Source: Betaproteobacteria bacterium
GTDB taxonomy: Bacteria > Pseudomonadota > Gammaproteobacteria > Burkholderiales > JACQAP01
Direction of reading: 5' to 3'
Assembly (NCBI GenBank): GCA_016194905.1
Contig: JACQAP010000005.1
Span: forward strand, 320,313-384,312
Length of the DNA: 64,000 bases
Shown: in pieces, positions 47,695 to 64,000 of the stretch
Position numbering within the stretch: the first letter of the stretch is position 1
Layout: the number at the start of each line of letters is the position of its first letter
Program-made: the position numbers and the translations under genes
Notes under the pieces: generated by a model
Databases searched by the model: none
What the model was told of the DNA's origin: nothing
Seen by the model: only the letters and a program-made list of their open reading frames with translations

Positions 47695-48622
47695 CGGCAG
47701 AAAACTTGGTGTGCGGGGTGATCGAGCCGGGCTTGGCCAGCACCTGGCCGCGCTCGACTTCTTCGCGCTTGGTGCCGCGCAGCAGCACCCCCACGTTGTC
47801 GCCCGCCTGCCCCTGGTCGAGCAGCTTGCGGAACATTTCAATCCCGGTACACACGGTCTTGACGGTGGGCTTCAGGCCCACGATCTCGAGTTCATCGCCC
47901 ACCTTGACGATGCCGCGCTCCACCCGCCCCGTCACCACGGTGCCGCGACCGGAGATGGAGAAGACGTCTTCCACCGGCAGCAGGAACGGACCATCCAAGG
48001 CCCGCTTGGGCTCGGGGATGTAGGAGTCCAGGGCGTCGGCGAGCTTGAAGATCGCCACTTCGCCCAGTTCCCCCTTGTCGCCTTCCAGGGCCTTCAACGC
48101 GCTGCCGATGATGATCGGGGTCTTGTCGCCGGGGAATTCGTACTTGGAGAGCAGTTCGCGCACTTCCATTTCGACGAGTTCGAGCAGTTCCTTGTCGTCG
48201 ACCATGTCGGCCTTGTTCATGAACACGACGATGTAGGGCACGCCCACTTGGCGCGCCAGCAGGATGTGCTCGCGCGTCTGCGGCATCGGACCGTCCGCGG
48301 CGGAGACCACCAGAATCGCGCCATCCATCTGCGCCGCACCGGTGATCATGTTCTTGACGTAGTCGGCATGCCCCGGGCAGTCGACGTGGGCGTAGTGGCG
48401 CTTGGCCGTCTCGTATTCCACGTGCGCCGTGTTGATCGTGATGCCGCGTGCCTTTTCTTCCGGCGCCGCATCGATCTGGTCGTAGTTCTTCGCCTCGCCA
48501 CCGAATTTCTTCGACAGCACGTGCGTGATCGCCGCCGTCAGCGTCGTCTTGCCATGGTCCACGTGCCCTATCGTCCCCACGTTCACGTGCGGCTTCGTGC
48601 GCTCAAACTTTCCCTTTGCCAT
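47556..48622 (-). CDS. tuf: Elongation factor Tu, copy 1 (reading frame broken by a missing 124 bp)
   Basis: EF-Tu delivers aminoacyl-tRNA to the ribosome. The first 303 or so residues are normal: [10 protein letters not shown] (G1), [11 protein letters not shown] (G3), NKADMVDD (G4) and the domain II segment [17 protein letters not shown]. The frame breaks at HTKFSA. The tail [12 protein letters not shown] to VVAKILE resumes in another frame after a gap corresponding to about 41 residues of domain III. The span is 1067 nt; adding 124 nt gives exactly 1191, a 396-residue EF-Tu. The break at 47694/47695 matches the point where the second tuf copy is cut by the window end, so an assembly fault is likelier than a pseudogene. 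Confidence 0.9.
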
Positions 48623-48638
48623 CGCTGTTCCTTCCTGC

Positions 48639-50735
48639 TTACGCAGCCTTCTTATTGATCACAGCTTCCGCGACCGTCTTCGGAGCTTCGGCGTAGTGCT
48701 TGAATTCCATCGTGTACGTAGCGCGCCCCTGGGTGGCCGAACGCAACGAGGTCGAATAACCGAACATTTCAGCCAGCGGCACCTCGGCCTTGATCACCAT
48801 CGTGCCGGCCACTTCCTCTTGCCCCTGGATCATGCCGCGACGCGAAGAGAGATCGCCGATCACATTACCCATGAAATTTTCCGGCGTTTCCACTTCCACC
48901 GCCATCATCGGCTCGAGCAGAACCGGGTTCGCCTTGCGCATGCCGTCCTTGAATGCCATCGAGGCCGCCATCTTGAATGCGTTTTCGTTCGAATCGACAT
49001 CGTGGTAAGAACCGTCGAACAACGTGACCTTGACATCCACAACCGGGAAGCCGGCCAGCACGCCGTTCGGCAAGGTTTCCTGCAAACCCTTATCCACTGC
49101 CGGAATATATTCGCGCGGCACCGTGCCACCCTTGATCGCATCGACGAACTCGTAGCCCTTGCCCGCCTCGTTCGGCTCGACCTTGATCCAGACGTGGCCA
49201 TACTGACCACGGCCACCGGACTGCTTGATGAATTTGCCCTCGACTTCGACCGATTTTTTGATCGCTTCCCGGTAAGCCACCTGCGGCTTGCCAACGTTGG
49301 CTTCGACGCCGAATTCGCGCTTCATGCGATCGACGATGATTTCGAGATGCAACTCGCCCATCCCGGAAATGATGGTCTGACCGGATTCTTCGTCGGTGCG
49401 CACGCGAAATGACGGATCTTCCTGCGCAAGGCGGTTCAGCGCGATACCCATCTTTTCCTGATCGGCCTTGGTTTTCGGTTCCACGGCCTGGGAAATGACA
49501 GGCTCCGGGAAAACCATGCGCTCAAGCATGATGATCTTGTCGGGATGACACAGCGTTTCGCCGGTCGATGCTTCCTTCAGGCCGACGGCGGCCGCGATGT
49601 CCCCGGCGCGCACTTCCTTGATTTCCTCGCGCTGGTTGGCGTGCATCTGCAGCAGCCGGCCGATACGTTCCTTGCGCTCGCGTACCGAGTTGTAAACGGT
49701 GTCGCCGGAATTCAGCACGCCGGAATAGACTCGGATGAACGTCAACTGGCCGACGTAAGGGTCGGTCATGATCTTGAACGCCAGCGCCGCAAACGGCTCG
49801 CTGTCGTCAGCTTTGCGCGTCACGAGCTCGCCCCTCTCGGTCTCACCGGAGACCGGGGGAATATCGATCGGCGACGGCATGTAGTCGATCACAGCGTCGA
49901 GCATGGCCTGCACGCCCTTGTTCTTGAACGCCGAGCCGCACAGCATGGGCACGACCTCGTTCTTGATGACGCGGATGCGCAGGCCCTTCTTGATGTCTTC
50001 GATCGAGAGATCGTGCCCCTCGAGATATTTGTTCATCAACTCGTCATTGGCTTCCGCCGCAGCTTCGACGAGCTTTTCCCGCCAGGTCTTGCATTCCTCG
50101 ACGAGATCAGCCGGAATTTCGCGCTCCTCGTACTTCATCCCCTGGGACGCTTCGTCCCAGTAGATGGCCTTCATCTTGACCAGATCGACCAGGCCTTCAA
50201 ATTTCTCCTCCGCGCCAATCGGCACCTGAATCGGTATCGGATTACCCTTCAGCCGCGTTCTGATGTGATCGTAGGACTTGAAGAAGTCGGCGCCCTGCCG
50301 GTCCATCTTGTTGATGAATGCCAGTCGCGGCACCTTGTACTTGTTCGCCTGGCGCCAGACCGTCTCCGACTGCGGCTGCACACCCGCCACAGCGTCATAG
50401 ACCATGCACGCACCATCGAGCACCCGCATTGAACGCTCGACTTCGATGGTGAAATCGACGTGTCCCGGCGTGTCGATGATGTTGATGCGGTGCTGGGGTC
50501 GCGTGCCGTCCATCCCCTTCCAAAAGCACGTCGTTGCCGCCGAAGTGATGGTAATGCCGCGTTCGCGCTCCTGCTCCATCCAGTCCATGATGGCGGCGCC
50601 GTCGTGGACCTCGCCGATCTTGTGCGATACACCGGTGTAGAACAGGATGCGTTCGGTGGTCGTGGTCTTACCTGCATCGATATGCGCACTGATGCCGATG
50701 TTGCGGTAACGTTCGATAGGCGTGGAGCGGGGCAT
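48639..50735 (-). CDS. fusA: Elongation factor G
   Basis: The 698-residue translocase GTPase has G1 ([10 protein letters not shown]), G3 (DTPGHVDF) and G4 (NKMDRQGAD). Domain IV/V segments include [30 protein letters not shown] and [16 protein letters not shown]. It acts in translocation and ribosome recycling, and is the target of fusidic acid in other bacteria. It is located between rpsG and tuf1 in the str operon with 16 bp before tuf1. Length is close to E. coli EF-G (704). Confidence 0.98.
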   Translation of the reverse strand: MPRSTPIERYRNIGISAHIDAGKTTTTERILFYTGVSHKIGEVHDGAAIMDWMEQERERGITITSAATTCFWKGMDGTRPQHRINIIDTPGHVDFTIEVERSMRVLDGACMVYDAVAGVQPQSETVWRQANKYKVPRLAFINKMDRQGADFFKSYDHIRTRLKGNPIPIQVPIGAEEKFEGLVDLVKMKAIYWDEASQGMKYEEREIPADLVEECKTWREKLVEAAAEANDELMNKYLEGHDLSIEDIKKGLRIRVIKNEVVPMLCGSAFKNKGVQAMLDAVIDYMPSPIDIPPVSGETERGELVTRKADDSEPFAALAFKIMTDPYVGQLTFIRVYSGVLNSGDTVYNSVRERKERIGRLLQMHANQREEIKEVRAGDIAAAVGLKEASTGETLCHPDKIIMLERMVFPEPVISQAVEPKTKADQEKMGIALNRLAQEDPSFRVRTDEESGQTIISGMGELHLEIIVDRMKREFGVEANVGKPQVAYREAIKKSVEVEGKFIKQSGGRGQYGHVWIKVEPNEAGKGYEFVDAIKGGTVPREYIPAVDKGLQETLPNGVLAGFPVVDVKVTLFDGSYHDVDSNENAFKMAASMAFKDGMRKANPVLLEPMMAVEVETPENFMGNVIGDLSSRRGMIQGQEEVAGTMVIKAEVPLAEMFGYSTSLRSATQGRATYTMEFKHYAEAPKTVAEAVINKKAA

Positions 50736-50759
50736 GAGTTTTTCCGGATGTCTCGCGAG

Positions 50760-51230
50760 TTAGAACCGATAGTGGGCAAAAGCCTTGTTGGCCTCTGCCA
50801 TGCGGTGCACTTCCTCGCGCTTCTTCATCGCGCCGCCGCGGCCTTCCGCGGCTTCGGCCAGCTCACTTGCCAGACGCGCATCCATCGATTTTTCGGCGCG
50901 CTTGCGTGCGGCATCGCGCAGCCAGCGCATCGCCAGGGCATTGCGGCGCACCGAGCGCACTTCGACCGGAACCTGGTAGTTCGCACCGCCGACGCGTCGG
51001 CTCTTGACCTCAACCATCGGACGCACGTTGTTGAGTGCCAGACTGAAAACTTCCAGCGGATCCTTGCCGGTTTTTTTGCTGATCTGATCAAGTGCCCCGT
51101 AGACGATGCGTTCCGCGACCGATTTCTTGCCGCGCGTCATCAGCACGTTGACGAACTTGGCAAGCTCCTGGCTGCTGTATTTGGGATCCGGAAGCGTCTC
51201 GCGCTTCGGTACTTCTCTGCGTCGTGGCAT
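50760..51230 (-). CDS. rpsG: 30S ribosomal protein S7
   Basis: The 156-residue S7 begins [20 protein letters not shown] and has the rRNA-binding region [24 protein letters not shown] (here [20 protein letters not shown]) and [20 protein letters not shown]. It nucleates assembly of the 30S head and in E. coli represses the str operon by binding the rpsL-rpsG spacer. Here that spacer is only 33 bp. Confidence 0.97.
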   Translation of the reverse strand: MPRRREVPKRETLPDPKYSSQELAKFVNVLMTRGKKSVAERIVYGALDQISKKTGKDPLEVFSLALNNVRPMVEVKSRRVGGANYQVPVEVRSVRRNALAMRWLRDAARKRAEKSMDARLASELAEAAEGRGGAMKKREEVHRMAEANKAFAHYRF

Positions 51231-51263
51231 AAGTCCTCAGTCCTTCAGAATTTTTTTCCGCGA

Positions 51264-51641
51264 TCAGGCGGCTTTCGGCTTCTTGGCGCCGTATTTGGAG
51301 CGGCTCTGCTTCCGATCCTTCACACCCTGGGTATCCAGACTGCCGCGTACCATGTGGTAACGCACACCCGGCAGATCCTTCACCCGGCCTCCGCGAATCA
51401 GCACGACCGAGTGCTCCTGCAAATTGTGTCCTTCACCGCCGATGTAGCTGATGACTTCGAAGCCATTGGTTAGACGGACTTTGGCAACTTTACGCAATGC
51501 GGAGTTGGGCTTCTTCGGGGTTGTGGTGTACACGCGAGTGCACACACCACGCTTTTGCGGCGATCTCGCCAGCGCGGGCACCTTACTTTTCGTTTTCGGC
51601 GAAGTCCGGGATTTTCGGACTAACTGATTGATTGTTGGCAT
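51264..51641 (-). CDS. rpsL: 30S ribosomal protein S12
   Basis: The 125-residue S12 controls decoding accuracy at the A site. Lys43 ([11 protein letters not shown]) and Lys88 ([11 protein letters not shown]), the positions mutated in streptomycin-resistant strains, are wild-type, as is Asp89, the methylthiolation target. AGGA lies about 9 bases before the ATG, and an intrinsic-terminator-like hairpin ends only about 14 bases upstream of the start. It is the first gene of the str operon. Confidence 0.98.
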   Translation of the reverse strand: MPTINQLVRKSRTSPKTKSKVPALARSPQKRGVCTRVYTTTPKKPNSALRKVAKVRLTNGFEVISYIGGEGHNLQEHSVVLIRGGRVKDLPGVRYHMVRGSLDTQGVKDRKQSRSKYGAKKPKAA

Positions 51642-51654
51642 TATTTACAGTCCT

Positions 51655-51685
51655 AAAAAACCCGGGACGGCGTCGCCGCCGTCCC
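51655..51685 (-). terminator. Terminator/attenuator hairpin between rpoC and rpsL
   Basis: On the minus strand GGGACGGCG (51685-51677) pairs perfectly with CGCCGTCCC (51672-51664), loop of 4, followed by GGG and TTTTTT (51660-51655). It would end rpoBC transcripts. It also lies inside the leader of the strong promoter at 51779-51751, so str-operon transcripts must pass it, which makes it a candidate attenuator. Confidence 0.75.
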
Positions 51686-51750
51686 TTGTGTGTACTGCGT
51701 CCGCCACCGCTCCGGGATTGCCGCCGGAACGGCGGGTAAAAAGACGGCAG

Positions 51751-51775
51751 ATTCTAAGTGCCGTCGCCTAGAGTG

Positions 51776-51779
<4 letters not shown>
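51751..51779 (-). promoter_or_regulatory. Near-consensus sigma-70 promoter of the str operon
   Basis: On the minus strand TTGACA (51779-51774), an exact 17-bp spacer and TAGAAT (51756-51751) form an almost perfect promoter. The -35 hexamer overlaps the rpoC TGA stop codon. Transcription should start near 51744, giving a leader of about 100 nt before rpsL with two hairpins: CCGCCG/CGGCGG at 51735-51721 and the terminator-like one at 51685-51655. Confidence 0.75.
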
Positions 51780-56017
<4,238 letters not shown>

Positions 56018-56055
56018 TCACGACTCCTTAGCAGTGGGTATGGGCTACTGCCGGA

Positions 56056-60129
<4,074 letters not shown>

Positions 60130-60281
60130 GACATCTCCGATTCACGGCAGCGGCGGGAGCCGCACGCTGCGTTCATCGACTGGTGTTTGGCGTGGTGGTT
60201 GGCCTCTACCAACCGCTGGCTGACGATGAACGGGACCCCGATCATCCGACCAAACCTGTCTTCTGCAGTCGCTTCAGAAGA

Positions 60282-60312
60282 CAAAGAAAAACCGTTTTCA
60301 GGTTTTTCTTTG
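60282..60312 (-). promoter_or_regulatory. 12-bp hairpin between rplL and rpoB (attenuator or RNase III site)
   Basis: CAAAGAAAAACC (60282-60293) pairs perfectly with GGTTTTTCTTTG (60301-60312), loop of 7. In the minus-strand transcript it lies about 150 nt upstream of rpoB. In E. coli the rplL-rpoB spacer holds an attenuator and an RNase III processing site that set the ratio of ribosomal protein to polymerase; this hairpin is in the equivalent place. The rest of the 60130-60382 gap shows no gene. Confidence 0.55.
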
Positions 60313-60382
60313 GCCTCTCCGACCCGCTCGTCAGACGGGGGAAGGCCGGCGACCGAAGCCGCCAGCCTTCCGAGTGCCTTGC

Positions 60383-60763
60383 TTACTTGATTTCAGCCTT
60401 GCCGCCAGCGTCTTCGAGCTGTTTCTTGATGTCTTCGGCATCCTTCTTCGGAATGGCTTCTTTGACGGGCTTCGGCGCGCCGTCTACCAGATCCTTGGCT
60501 TCCTTCAGTCCAAGACCGGTAACCGCACGAACCACTTTGATCACGTTGACCTTGTTGTCCCCAGACGAATTGAGAATGACGGTGAACTCGGTCTTTTCTT
60601 CTGCGGCAGCCGCTCCGCCACCGGCGGCGGGTGCAGCCACGGCAACCGCGGTCGCAGCCGCGGAAACGCCGAATTTTTCTTCCATGTCCTTGATGAGCTG
60701 GGACAGCTCCAGAACGGTCAAGCCTGAAATTGCTTCGAGAATGTCAGCTTTGGCTACTGCCAT
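60383..60763 (-). CDS. rplL: 50S ribosomal protein L7/L12
   Basis: The 126-residue stalk protein has an N-terminal dimerisation and L10-binding domain ([20 protein letters not shown]), an Ala/Gly-rich hinge at about residues 33-57, and the C-terminal factor-binding domain ([20 protein letters not shown]). It is present in multiple copies per ribosome and recruits GTPase factors. It is located 44 bp after rplJ; the two are translated from one message under the rplJ leader. Confidence 0.97.
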   Translation of the reverse strand: MAVAKADILEAISGLTVLELSQLIKDMEEKFGVSAAATAVAVAAPAAGGGAAAAEEKTEFTVILNSSGDNKVNVIKVVRAVTGLGLKEAKDLVDGAPKPVKEAIPKKDAEDIKKQLEDAGGKAEIK

Positions 60764-60807
60764 GTTGTTCTCCTGAAATCTTGAAAATTGTTGAGTCGCG
60801 GAATCGA

Positions 60808-61338
60808 TTACGCAGCCTGTTTCTCTTTTTGATCCCTGACTGCAGCCACGGTACGCACGAATTTTCCAGGCACTTCATTGAGCGTCTGGACAAATTTGGC
60901 GACCGGTGCCTGCATGGTGCCCATGAGTTTCGCCAGCAATTCCTCGCGGCTGGGCATGGTGGCCAGAGTCGCGACCTGTTTCGGGGTCATGACCTGGCCA
61001 GGCATGGCGCCGGCCTTGATGACGAACTTTTCGTTCGCCTTGGCGAATTCATTGAGCACCTTCGCCGCTGCCACCGGATCGGTGGAAATGCCATAAGCGA
61101 GTGGGCCGATCATGTGCTCGGCCAGACTCTCGAACGGCGTGCCGGTTACGGCGCGGCGTGCCAGGGTGTTCTTGAGAACCCGGAGGTACACGCCCGAGTT
61201 GCGGGCTTTGGCGCGCAACGCGGTCATGTCACCGACTTCGAGGCCGCGGTATTCGGCGAGTACGATGGATTGCGCATCCGCAACCTTCGCACTGATTTCC
61301 GCCACCGCCGCTTTCTTGTCGTCTAGATTGAGACTCAA
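60808..61338 (-). CDS. rplJ: 50S ribosomal protein L10
   Basis: The 176-residue L10 begins [20 protein letters not shown] and has [20 protein letters not shown] and [20 protein letters not shown], the conserved core. The C-terminal helix binds L7/L12 dimers. L10 with L7/L12 represses its own translation by binding the mRNA leader, which is clearly structured here (61339-61576). AGGAGGG lies close before the ATG. Confidence 0.97.
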   Translation of the reverse strand: MSLNLDDKKAAVAEISAKVADAQSIVLAEYRGLEVGDMTALRAKARNSGVYLRVLKNTLARRAVTGTPFESLAEHMIGPLAYGISTDPVAAAKVLNEFAKANEKFVIKAGAMPGQVMTPKQVATLATMPSREELLAKLMGTMQAPVAKFVQTLNEVPGKFVRTVAAVRDQKEKQAA

Positions 61339-61576
61339 AGGTCTACCCTCCTAAAGTTGAACAAGAGGCCTCTCACCGAGGTAATCAGCCTCACCCTTCA
61401 GATACAGCGACCTTCGATCCAGGAGCCGACAACAACAACCAATCTGCTCGAAACCTGTTTCGTGGGTACGCCATCTGCGTAGGACGTCGCGATCCTGCAC
61501 TCGACGATTAAATCCTTGCGGATTCCTACGGTCTTTGACGGCCCCGGCTGTTTGAAGCAGCCGGGTCCCAAAGTTC
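61339..61576 (-). promoter_or_regulatory. Structured rplJ leader (L10-type autoregulatory RNA)
   Basis: The 238-nt gap between rplA and rplJ contains nested helices on the minus strand: CGTAGGA (61530-61524) pairs with TCCTACG (61484-61478). Inside it are AATCC-GCAA-GGATT (61524-61511) with a GNRA loop and a CGTCG/CGACG stem (61506-61502 with 61489-61485). This multi-helix element matches the position and style of L10(L12)4-binding leaders. A separate 8-bp GC stem (61565-61558 with 61550-61543) follows rplA but has no T-tract. Confidence 0.7.
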
Positions 61577-62275
61577 TTACTGAGCGGCCAGGCTTCCCTG
61601 GTCCACTTTCACGCCCGGTCCCATGGTGCTGGAGACCGAGACCTTTTTTAAATAGATACCCTTAGTACTTGCCGGTCGGGCTTTGTTCAATGCATCGATC
61701 AAAGCCAGAAAGTTTTCTTTGAGCGCATCTTCGGTGAATGAAGCACGGCCGATGGTGCACTGGACAATACCCGCTTTATCTGCACGGTATTGCACCTGGC
61801 CTGCCTTGGCGTTCTTGACCGCTTCCGCGACGTTGGGCGTTACCGTGCCCACTTTCGGGTTGGGCATCAGACCGCGCGGACCGAGCACCTGGCCTAACTG
61901 GCCGACCACACGCATGGCATCCGGCGTGGCGATGGCGATATCGAAGTCGATTTTGCCCTCTTTGACCTGGGCAGCCAGATCTTCGAAACCAACGACATCG
62001 GCACCTGCGTCTTTCGCCGCCTGCGCCTTATCGCCTTGGGCAAAGACGGCGACGCGCACGGTCTTGCCGGTGCCTTTGGGCAACACGATCGCGCCGCGCA
62101 CGACTTGGTCCGACTTCTTGGCGTCGATGCCAAGATTGATGGCAACGTCGATCGATTCGTTGAACTTCGCGCTTGCACCTTCCTTGACGAGCTTGATCGC
62201 ATCGACAATCGGATAAATCTTGTCGCGGTCGATCTTGGACCGCAGTGCCTTGGTTCGCTTGGATAGGTGAGCCAT
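61577..62275 (-). CDS. rplA: 50S ribosomal protein L1
   Basis: The 232-residue L1 forms the mobile stalk at the E site and in E. coli represses the rplKA message. It contains [20 protein letters not shown], then [20 protein letters not shown] and the signature [20 protein letters not shown]. It is located directly after rplK (1 bp between the genes), the conserved L11 operon. Length is normal. Confidence 0.98.
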   Translation of the reverse strand: MAHLSKRTKALRSKIDRDKIYPIVDAIKLVKEGASAKFNESIDVAINLGIDAKKSDQVVRGAIVLPKGTGKTVRVAVFAQGDKAQAAKDAGADVVGFEDLAAQVKEGKIDFDIAIATPDAMRVVGQLGQVLGPRGLMPNPKVGTVTPNVAEAVKNAKAGQVQYRADKAGIVQCTIGRASFTEDALKENFLALIDALNKARPASTKGIYLKKVSVSSTMGPGVKVDQGSLAAQ

Positions 62276-62276
62276 G

Positions 62277-62708
62277 TCAGAACCCCTCCACTTCTACGCC
62301 CATGCTGCGGGCACTGCCAGCTACGGTGCGCATGGCCGCTTCCAGGCTGGCCGCCGTCAAATCGGGCGTCTTCTGCTTCGCGATCTGCTCGACCTGCGCA
62401 CGGGTCAGCCGGCCCACTTTATCGGTGTGCGGCGTCGAGCTGCCTTTCTCGATCTTGGCCGCCTTGCGGATCAGCACCGAGGTGGGCGGGGTCTTGATGA
62501 TGAAGGTGAAACTCTTGTCCGCGAAGGCCGTGATCACTACCGGCAGCGGCAGACCGGGCTCGACGCCCTGCGTCTGAGCGTTGAATGCCTTGCAGAATTC
62601 CATGATGTTCAGGCCACGCTGGCCGAGTGCCGGACCGATGGGCGGACTCGGGTTGGCCTTGCCTGCAGGTACCTGCAGCTTGACGAAACCGACAATTTTC
62701 TTGGCCAC
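62277..62708 (-). CDS. rplK: 50S ribosomal protein L11
   Basis: The 143-residue L11 starts with GTG at 62708 ([20 protein letters not shown]), with GGAG six bases upstream. It contains the thiostrepton-region N-domain ([20 protein letters not shown]) and the rRNA-binding C-domain ([16 protein letters not shown]). It is a GTPase-centre protein and is required for RelA activation in E. coli. The 65-bp spacer to nusG has a 7-bp GC hairpin (62736-62742 with 62751-62757). Confidence 0.98.
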   Translation of the reverse strand: MAKKIVGFVKLQVPAGKANPSPPIGPALGQRGLNIMEFCKAFNAQTQGVEPGLPLPVVITAFADKSFTFIIKTPPTSVLIRKAAKIEKGSSTPHTDKVGRLTRAQVEQIAKQKTPDLTAASLEAAMRTVAGSARSMGVEVEGF

Positions 62709-62773
62709 AAAAAACTCCTCTAGAGAGTGGGTCCCAGCGCGCGCCCGCGAGCGCGCTCCCCGTTACAAAACAG

Positions 62774-63310
62774 TCAAGCCTTCTCGACTTGGCTGAAGTC
62801 CAGTTCTACGGGCGTGGCGCGCCCGAAGATGGATACCGATACCCGCAACTTGTTCTTGTCGTAGTTCACTTCCTCGACGGAACCGTGAAAATCCGTGAAC
62901 GGACCCTCCTTTACGCGAACCGCCTCTCCCGTTTCGAACAAGACCTTTGGTTTGGGCTTTTCCACGCCCTCCTGAATCTGATGCAAGATCGCCTGAACTT
63001 CTTTTTCGCTGATCGGGGGCGGACGTCGCCCTGGCGCGCCGCCGACAAAACCGGTCACCTTGGCAGTGTTCTTGACCAGATGCCAAGTTTCGTCCGACAT
63101 TTCCATTTCCACCAGCACATAACCGGGGAAGAATTTGCGCTCGCTTATATTCTTCTGGCCACCCTTCATCTCCACGACTTCCTCGACCGGGACCAGAATC
63201 TGACCGAACTTGTCTTCCATCCCGGCTCGGGCGATGCGCTCGATCAGCGCACGCTGAACGCTTTTTTCGAAGCCCGAATAGGCGTGTACCACGTACCATT
63301 TCTTCGACAT
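62774..63310 (-). CDS. nusG: Transcription termination/antitermination factor NusG
   Basis: The 178-residue NusG has an N-terminal NGN domain ([40 protein letters not shown]) that binds RNA polymerase, and a C-terminal KOW domain ([20 protein letters not shown]) that binds Rho or S10. The start at 63310 overlaps the secE stop as TGATG. Longer in-frame sequence upstream overlaps secE and is not real. Confidence 0.97.
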   Translation of the reverse strand: MSKKWYVVHAYSGFEKSVQRALIERIARAGMEDKFGQILVPVEEVVEMKGGQKNISERKFFPGYVLVEMEMSDETWHLVKNTAKVTGFVGGAPGRRPPPISEKEVQAILHQIQEGVEKPKPKVLFETGEAVRVKEGPFTDFHGSVEEVNYDKNKLRVSVSIFGRATPVELDFSQVEKA

Positions 63311-63657
63311 CACGCCCCAGGCCCCATCAAGAATTTCACACCCCAAACCAGAAGCGCGTCCACGATCCAGAGGAATATGGCCATCACCAGCACGAATGCC
63401 AGCACCATACCGGTGGTCTGCACCGTTTCCTTGCGCGACGGCCAGACAACCTTTTTTGTTTCGGCGGCGGATTCCTGGGCGAACACGAAGAACTCCCGGC
63501 CCGGCGCAGTCGTCCATGCAACGAGCGCCGCTGCCACGAGGCCGGCCAACACCGAAGCAACACGCAGAATTGCCGCGCTATCCTTCAGCAAATAAAAACC
63601 GGCGACGCCCGCGACAACCAGCAGTACCGCCAGTCCCAGTTTGATCTTGTCTGCCAT
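63310..63657 (-). CDS. secE: Protein translocase subunit SecE
   Basis: This 115-residue, three-helix SecE has hydrophobic segments at about 7-27 and 30-50, then the conserved amphipathic [15 protein letters not shown] and the final helix [20 protein letters not shown]. It stabilises SecY. AAGG lies 8 bases before the ATG. It is translationally coupled to nusG by a TGATG overlap. Confidence 0.96.
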   Translation of the reverse strand: MADKIKLGLAVLLVVAGVAGFYLLKDSAAILRVASVLAGLVAAALVAWTTAPGREFFVFAQESAAETKKVVWPSRKETVQTTGMVLAFVLVMAIFLWIVDALLVWGVKFLMGPGA

Positions 63658-63689
63658 CTATGAACCTTGTTCAGCCACCTTTTAAACGC

Positions 63690-63734
63690 CAACCCGCAAC
63701 CTTAGGCTCTTAATAAAATCCCGGTTGCGGGTTG
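63690..63734 (-). repeat. 12-bp inverted repeat between tRNA-Trp and secE
   Basis: CAACCCGCAACC (63690-63701) is perfectly complementary to GGTTGCGGGTTG (63723-63734), with a 21-base AT-rich loop. In the minus-strand transcript it begins 5 nt after the tRNA-Trp CCA end and is followed by GCGTTTAAAA. It may be a partial terminator or a processing signal releasing the tRNA from the secE-nusG message. Confidence 0.5.
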
Positions 63735-63739
63735 TCGGG

Positions 63740-63815
63740 TGGCAGGCCAGGAGGGTCTCGAACCCCCAACCTTCGGTTTTGGAGACCGACGCTCTGCCAA
63801 TTGAGCTACTGGCCT
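63740..63815 (-). tRNA. trpT: tRNA-Trp (anticodon CCA)
   Basis: This 76-nt gene has an encoded CCA end. The acceptor stem AGGCCAG/CTGGCCT has discriminator G. The D-arm contains AGCTCAATTGGCAGAGC, the anticodon loop CTCCAAA gives anticodon CCA, and the T-arm contains GGTTCGAGACC. Position between tuf and secE is the conserved proteobacterial arrangement (tufB-type locus). Confidence 0.97.
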
Positions 63816-63859
63816 TCCGATTCGGTGGGGACGTTACATACGCCCCGGTTTCAAACTTC

Positions 63860-64000
63860 CTTTATTCCAGGATTTTGGCGACGACGCCGGCGCCCACGGT
63901 ACGACCACCCTCGCGAATGGCAAAGCGCAAGCCCTCTTCCATCGCAATGGGCTGAATCAACTGCACCGTGATCCCGATGTTGTCCCCTGGCATCACCATC
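63860..64000. repeat. 141-bp direct repeat, 3' end of tuf copy 2
   Basis: Identical to 47554-47694. It runs to the last base of the window, which is the same position at which copy 1 is interrupted. Confidence 0.95.
63862..64000 (-). CDS. tuf: Elongation factor Tu, copy 2 (only the 3' end in the window)
   Basis: The last 45 or so codons of EF-Tu are visible ([12 protein letters not shown] through [20 protein letters not shown] to ILE and TAA), identical in nucleotide sequence to copy 1. This is the tufB-type copy upstream of tRNA-Trp and secE; the other copy closes the str operon. The 5' part lies beyond the window, so intactness is unknown. Confidence 0.92.
   Translation of the reverse strand, partial: MVMPGDNIGITVQLIQPIAMEEGLRFAIREGGRTVGAGVVAKILE

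Noticed and set aside
47551..47841. Extended N-terminus for S10 reading upstream into tuf
   Set aside because: The extra residues are an out-of-frame reading of tuf and are not S10-like; the conserved start is at 47550.
47556..48622. Interpreting tuf1 as a genuine pseudogene
   Set aside because: The break coincides exactly with the cut end of the second tuf copy and the missing length restores a normal protein, so an assembly artefact is the simpler explanation.
62736..62757. GC-rich hairpin between nusG and rplK as a terminator
   Set aside because: It has only a 7-bp stem, and the T-run that follows belongs to the rplK ribosome-binding spacer some 28 bp away, so termination is not supported.

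Overview
The window reads as a chromosomal segment of a GC-rich betaproteobacterium (Burkholderiales/Nitrosomonadales-like). The evidence is the gene order (tuf, tRNA-Trp, secE-nusG, rplKAJL, rpoBC, rpsLG-fusA-tuf, the S10/spc/alpha ribosomal clusters, then uvrA facing a YajR-like transporter and ssb), the fmdB-DUF502-aspS-nudB run, and protein features typical of the class. Almost everything is on the minus strand. Plus-strand genes are an IclR regulator, a small membrane protein with an MBL hydrolase, ugpQ and uvrA. No rRNA, phage, integrase, insertion sequence or CRISPR array is visible.

Region 1 (1-33 kb) is metabolic and housekeeping. It opens with a DUF4160/DUF2442 pair (the first frameshifted, the second cut by the window edge). 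An amidase, a D-2-hydroxyacid dehydrogenase and an ion-transporter-family permease follow. Next come a YbdK-type carboxylate-amine ligase translationally coupled to a Kef/CPA2-type antiporter, and a lutABC lactate-oxidation operon divergent from an IclR regulator. Further on are a PBP7-type endopeptidase, an Atm1-type ABC exporter, ybhP-clsB (phospholipid synthesis), nadA, nudB-aspS-DUF502-fmdB, ugpQ, a DUF6781 gene beside a decayed metallophosphoesterase, a 1156-residue single-chain indolepyruvate oxidoreductase, ssb, a YajR-like MFS protein and uvrA.

Region 2 (33.4-64 kb) is the transcription/translation supercluster, read from 64 kb down to 33.5 kb: tuf2 (partial), tRNA-Trp, secE, nusG, rplK, rplA, rplJ, rplL, rpoB, rpoC, rpsL, rpsG, fusA, tuf1, rpsJ, rplC, rplD, rplW, rplB, rpsS, rplV, rpsC, rplP, rpmC, rpsQ, rplN, rplX, rplE, rpsN, rpsH, rplF, rplR, rpsE, rpmD, rplO, secY, infA, rpmJ, rpsM, rpsK, rpsD, rpoA, rplQ. 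It ends at a strong bidirectional terminator shared with convergent uvrA. Regulatory structure is visible at the operon joints: a structured rplJ leader, a 12-bp hairpin between rplL and rpoB, a near-consensus promoter overlapping the rpoC stop codon and followed by a terminator hairpin just before rpsL, hairpins between rpsJ and rplC, and a terminator between rpsQ and rplN.

The most consequential anomaly is in tuf1. Exactly 124 bp are missing relative to a 396-residue EF-Tu, and the break lies at the same base at which the second tuf copy is cut by the end of the window. This points to a repeat-induced assembly break rather than a real mutation. I found no convincing new multi-gene system. 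The better leads are the attenuator-like leaders, the YbdK-antiporter coupling and the two decayed genes.
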